Source: Spirochaetia bacterium (GTDB lineage: Bacteria; Spirochaetota; Spirochaetia; Treponematales; Breznakiellaceae). From it: DNA of 5,415 bases. The stretch covers positions 1-5,415 of the forward strand of contig BNUR01000169.1 of the NCBI GenBank assembly GCA_025997495.1, written 5' to 3'. The position numbers and the translations under genes are program-made. The notes beneath the pieces are model-generated. The model saw nothing but the letters and a program-made list of their open reading frames with translations. It searched no databases and was not told the DNA's origin. Every line of letters starts with the position of its first letter. The stretch's first letter is position 1. Shown piece after piece: positions 5,277 to 5,415 of the stretch.

Positions 5277-5415
5277 ATGTAGTAAAACTTTTTGAGATTG
5301 CCGAAAAGAAACTTGGTAAGAGATTCGTAAAACAATTATTCACCGTTCTGCTAATACTGTTCAAGGTTGAAAAACAGAATATAATTGAAGGCTTGGATGT
5401 TTCTCGATTTTCAAT
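5267..5415 (+). CDS. Partial gene, possible helix-turn-helix protein (3' end beyond window)
   Basis: The frame opens at ATG 5267 and runs without a stop for 49 codons to the right edge, so the C-terminus is missing. The visible part begins MDANVVKLFEIAEKKLGKRF, continues with a hydrophobic helix (about 23-33) and then reads EKQNIIEGLDVSRFS (35-49). The pattern IIEGLDVSRFS resembles the turn and start of the recognition helix of a helix-turn-helix domain, as found in transposases and regulators, but the helix is cut off so this is only a suggestion. A good promoter and ribosome site precede it. Its DNA is far more AT-rich than every other gene here (39 G+C in 120 bases over 5281-5400, against 33 in 60 over 4801-4860 in ssb), which hints at recent acquisition. 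I cannot name the product. Confidence 0.65.
   Translation, partial: MDANVVKLFEIAEKKLGKRFVKQLFTVLLILFKVEKQNIIEGLDVSRFS

Noticed and set aside
5182..5364. 60-codon minus-strand frame at the right edge
   Set aside because: It is antisense to the promoter and start of the right-edge gene, which has much better expression signals.

Overview
The window looks like bacterial chromosome with all recognisable genes on the plus strand. My best guess at source is a spirochaete of the genus Treponema, perhaps one of the GC-richer gut species. This rests on the style of the HtrA N-terminus and the GC-rich coding sequence; it is an inference, not a marker-gene identification.

Layout. Positions 1-141 carry no gene I can support but are dense in short inverted repeats. 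A strong intrinsic terminator (142-177) closes whatever lies upstream and is physically overlapped by a good sigma70-type promoter (156-184) for the first gene. That gene (212-1459) encodes a membrane-anchored HtrA/DegS-type serine protease with one PDZ domain and an intact His-Asp-Ser triad. It is followed with no spacer, in the same reading frame and separated only by its TAA stop, by a cation diffusion facilitator starting at TTG (1460-2452). The two almost certainly form an operon.

A second, well-formed promoter overlaps the end of the transporter gene (2449-2477) and lies so close to the next ATG (2486) that the mRNA is predicted to be leaderless or nearly so. It drives a 641-residue protein (2486-4411) that I do not recognise: it has no signal peptide, two hydrophobic stretches and a charged C-terminal third.

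A 136-base gap with a candidate extended -10 promoter and competing small hairpins precedes ssb (4548-4991), encoding single-stranded DNA-binding protein. ssb stands alone, without the rpsF/rpsR neighbours common in bacteria. Its C-terminal tip deviates from the usual acidic DDDIPF form. A strong intrinsic terminator (5017-5050) follows.

Downstream of about 5110 the base composition changes abruptly to AT-rich (about one third G+C by hand count over 5281-5400). A good promoter and Shine-Dalgarno lead into a gene cut by the window edge (5267 onward) whose visible 49 residues end in a possible helix-turn-helix. The start codon sits inside a perfect 6-2-6 dyad. This tail could be the edge of transferred DNA.

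How the genes might work together: the protease and the metal transporter share an mRNA and both belong to envelope and stress homeostasis; the 641-residue gene and ssb appear to be separate transcription units. I see no CRISPR array, tRNA, rRNA or complete insertion sequence. The most unusual points are the zero-gap same-frame protease/transporter junction, the predicted leaderless transcript for the unknown protein, and the AT-rich tail.
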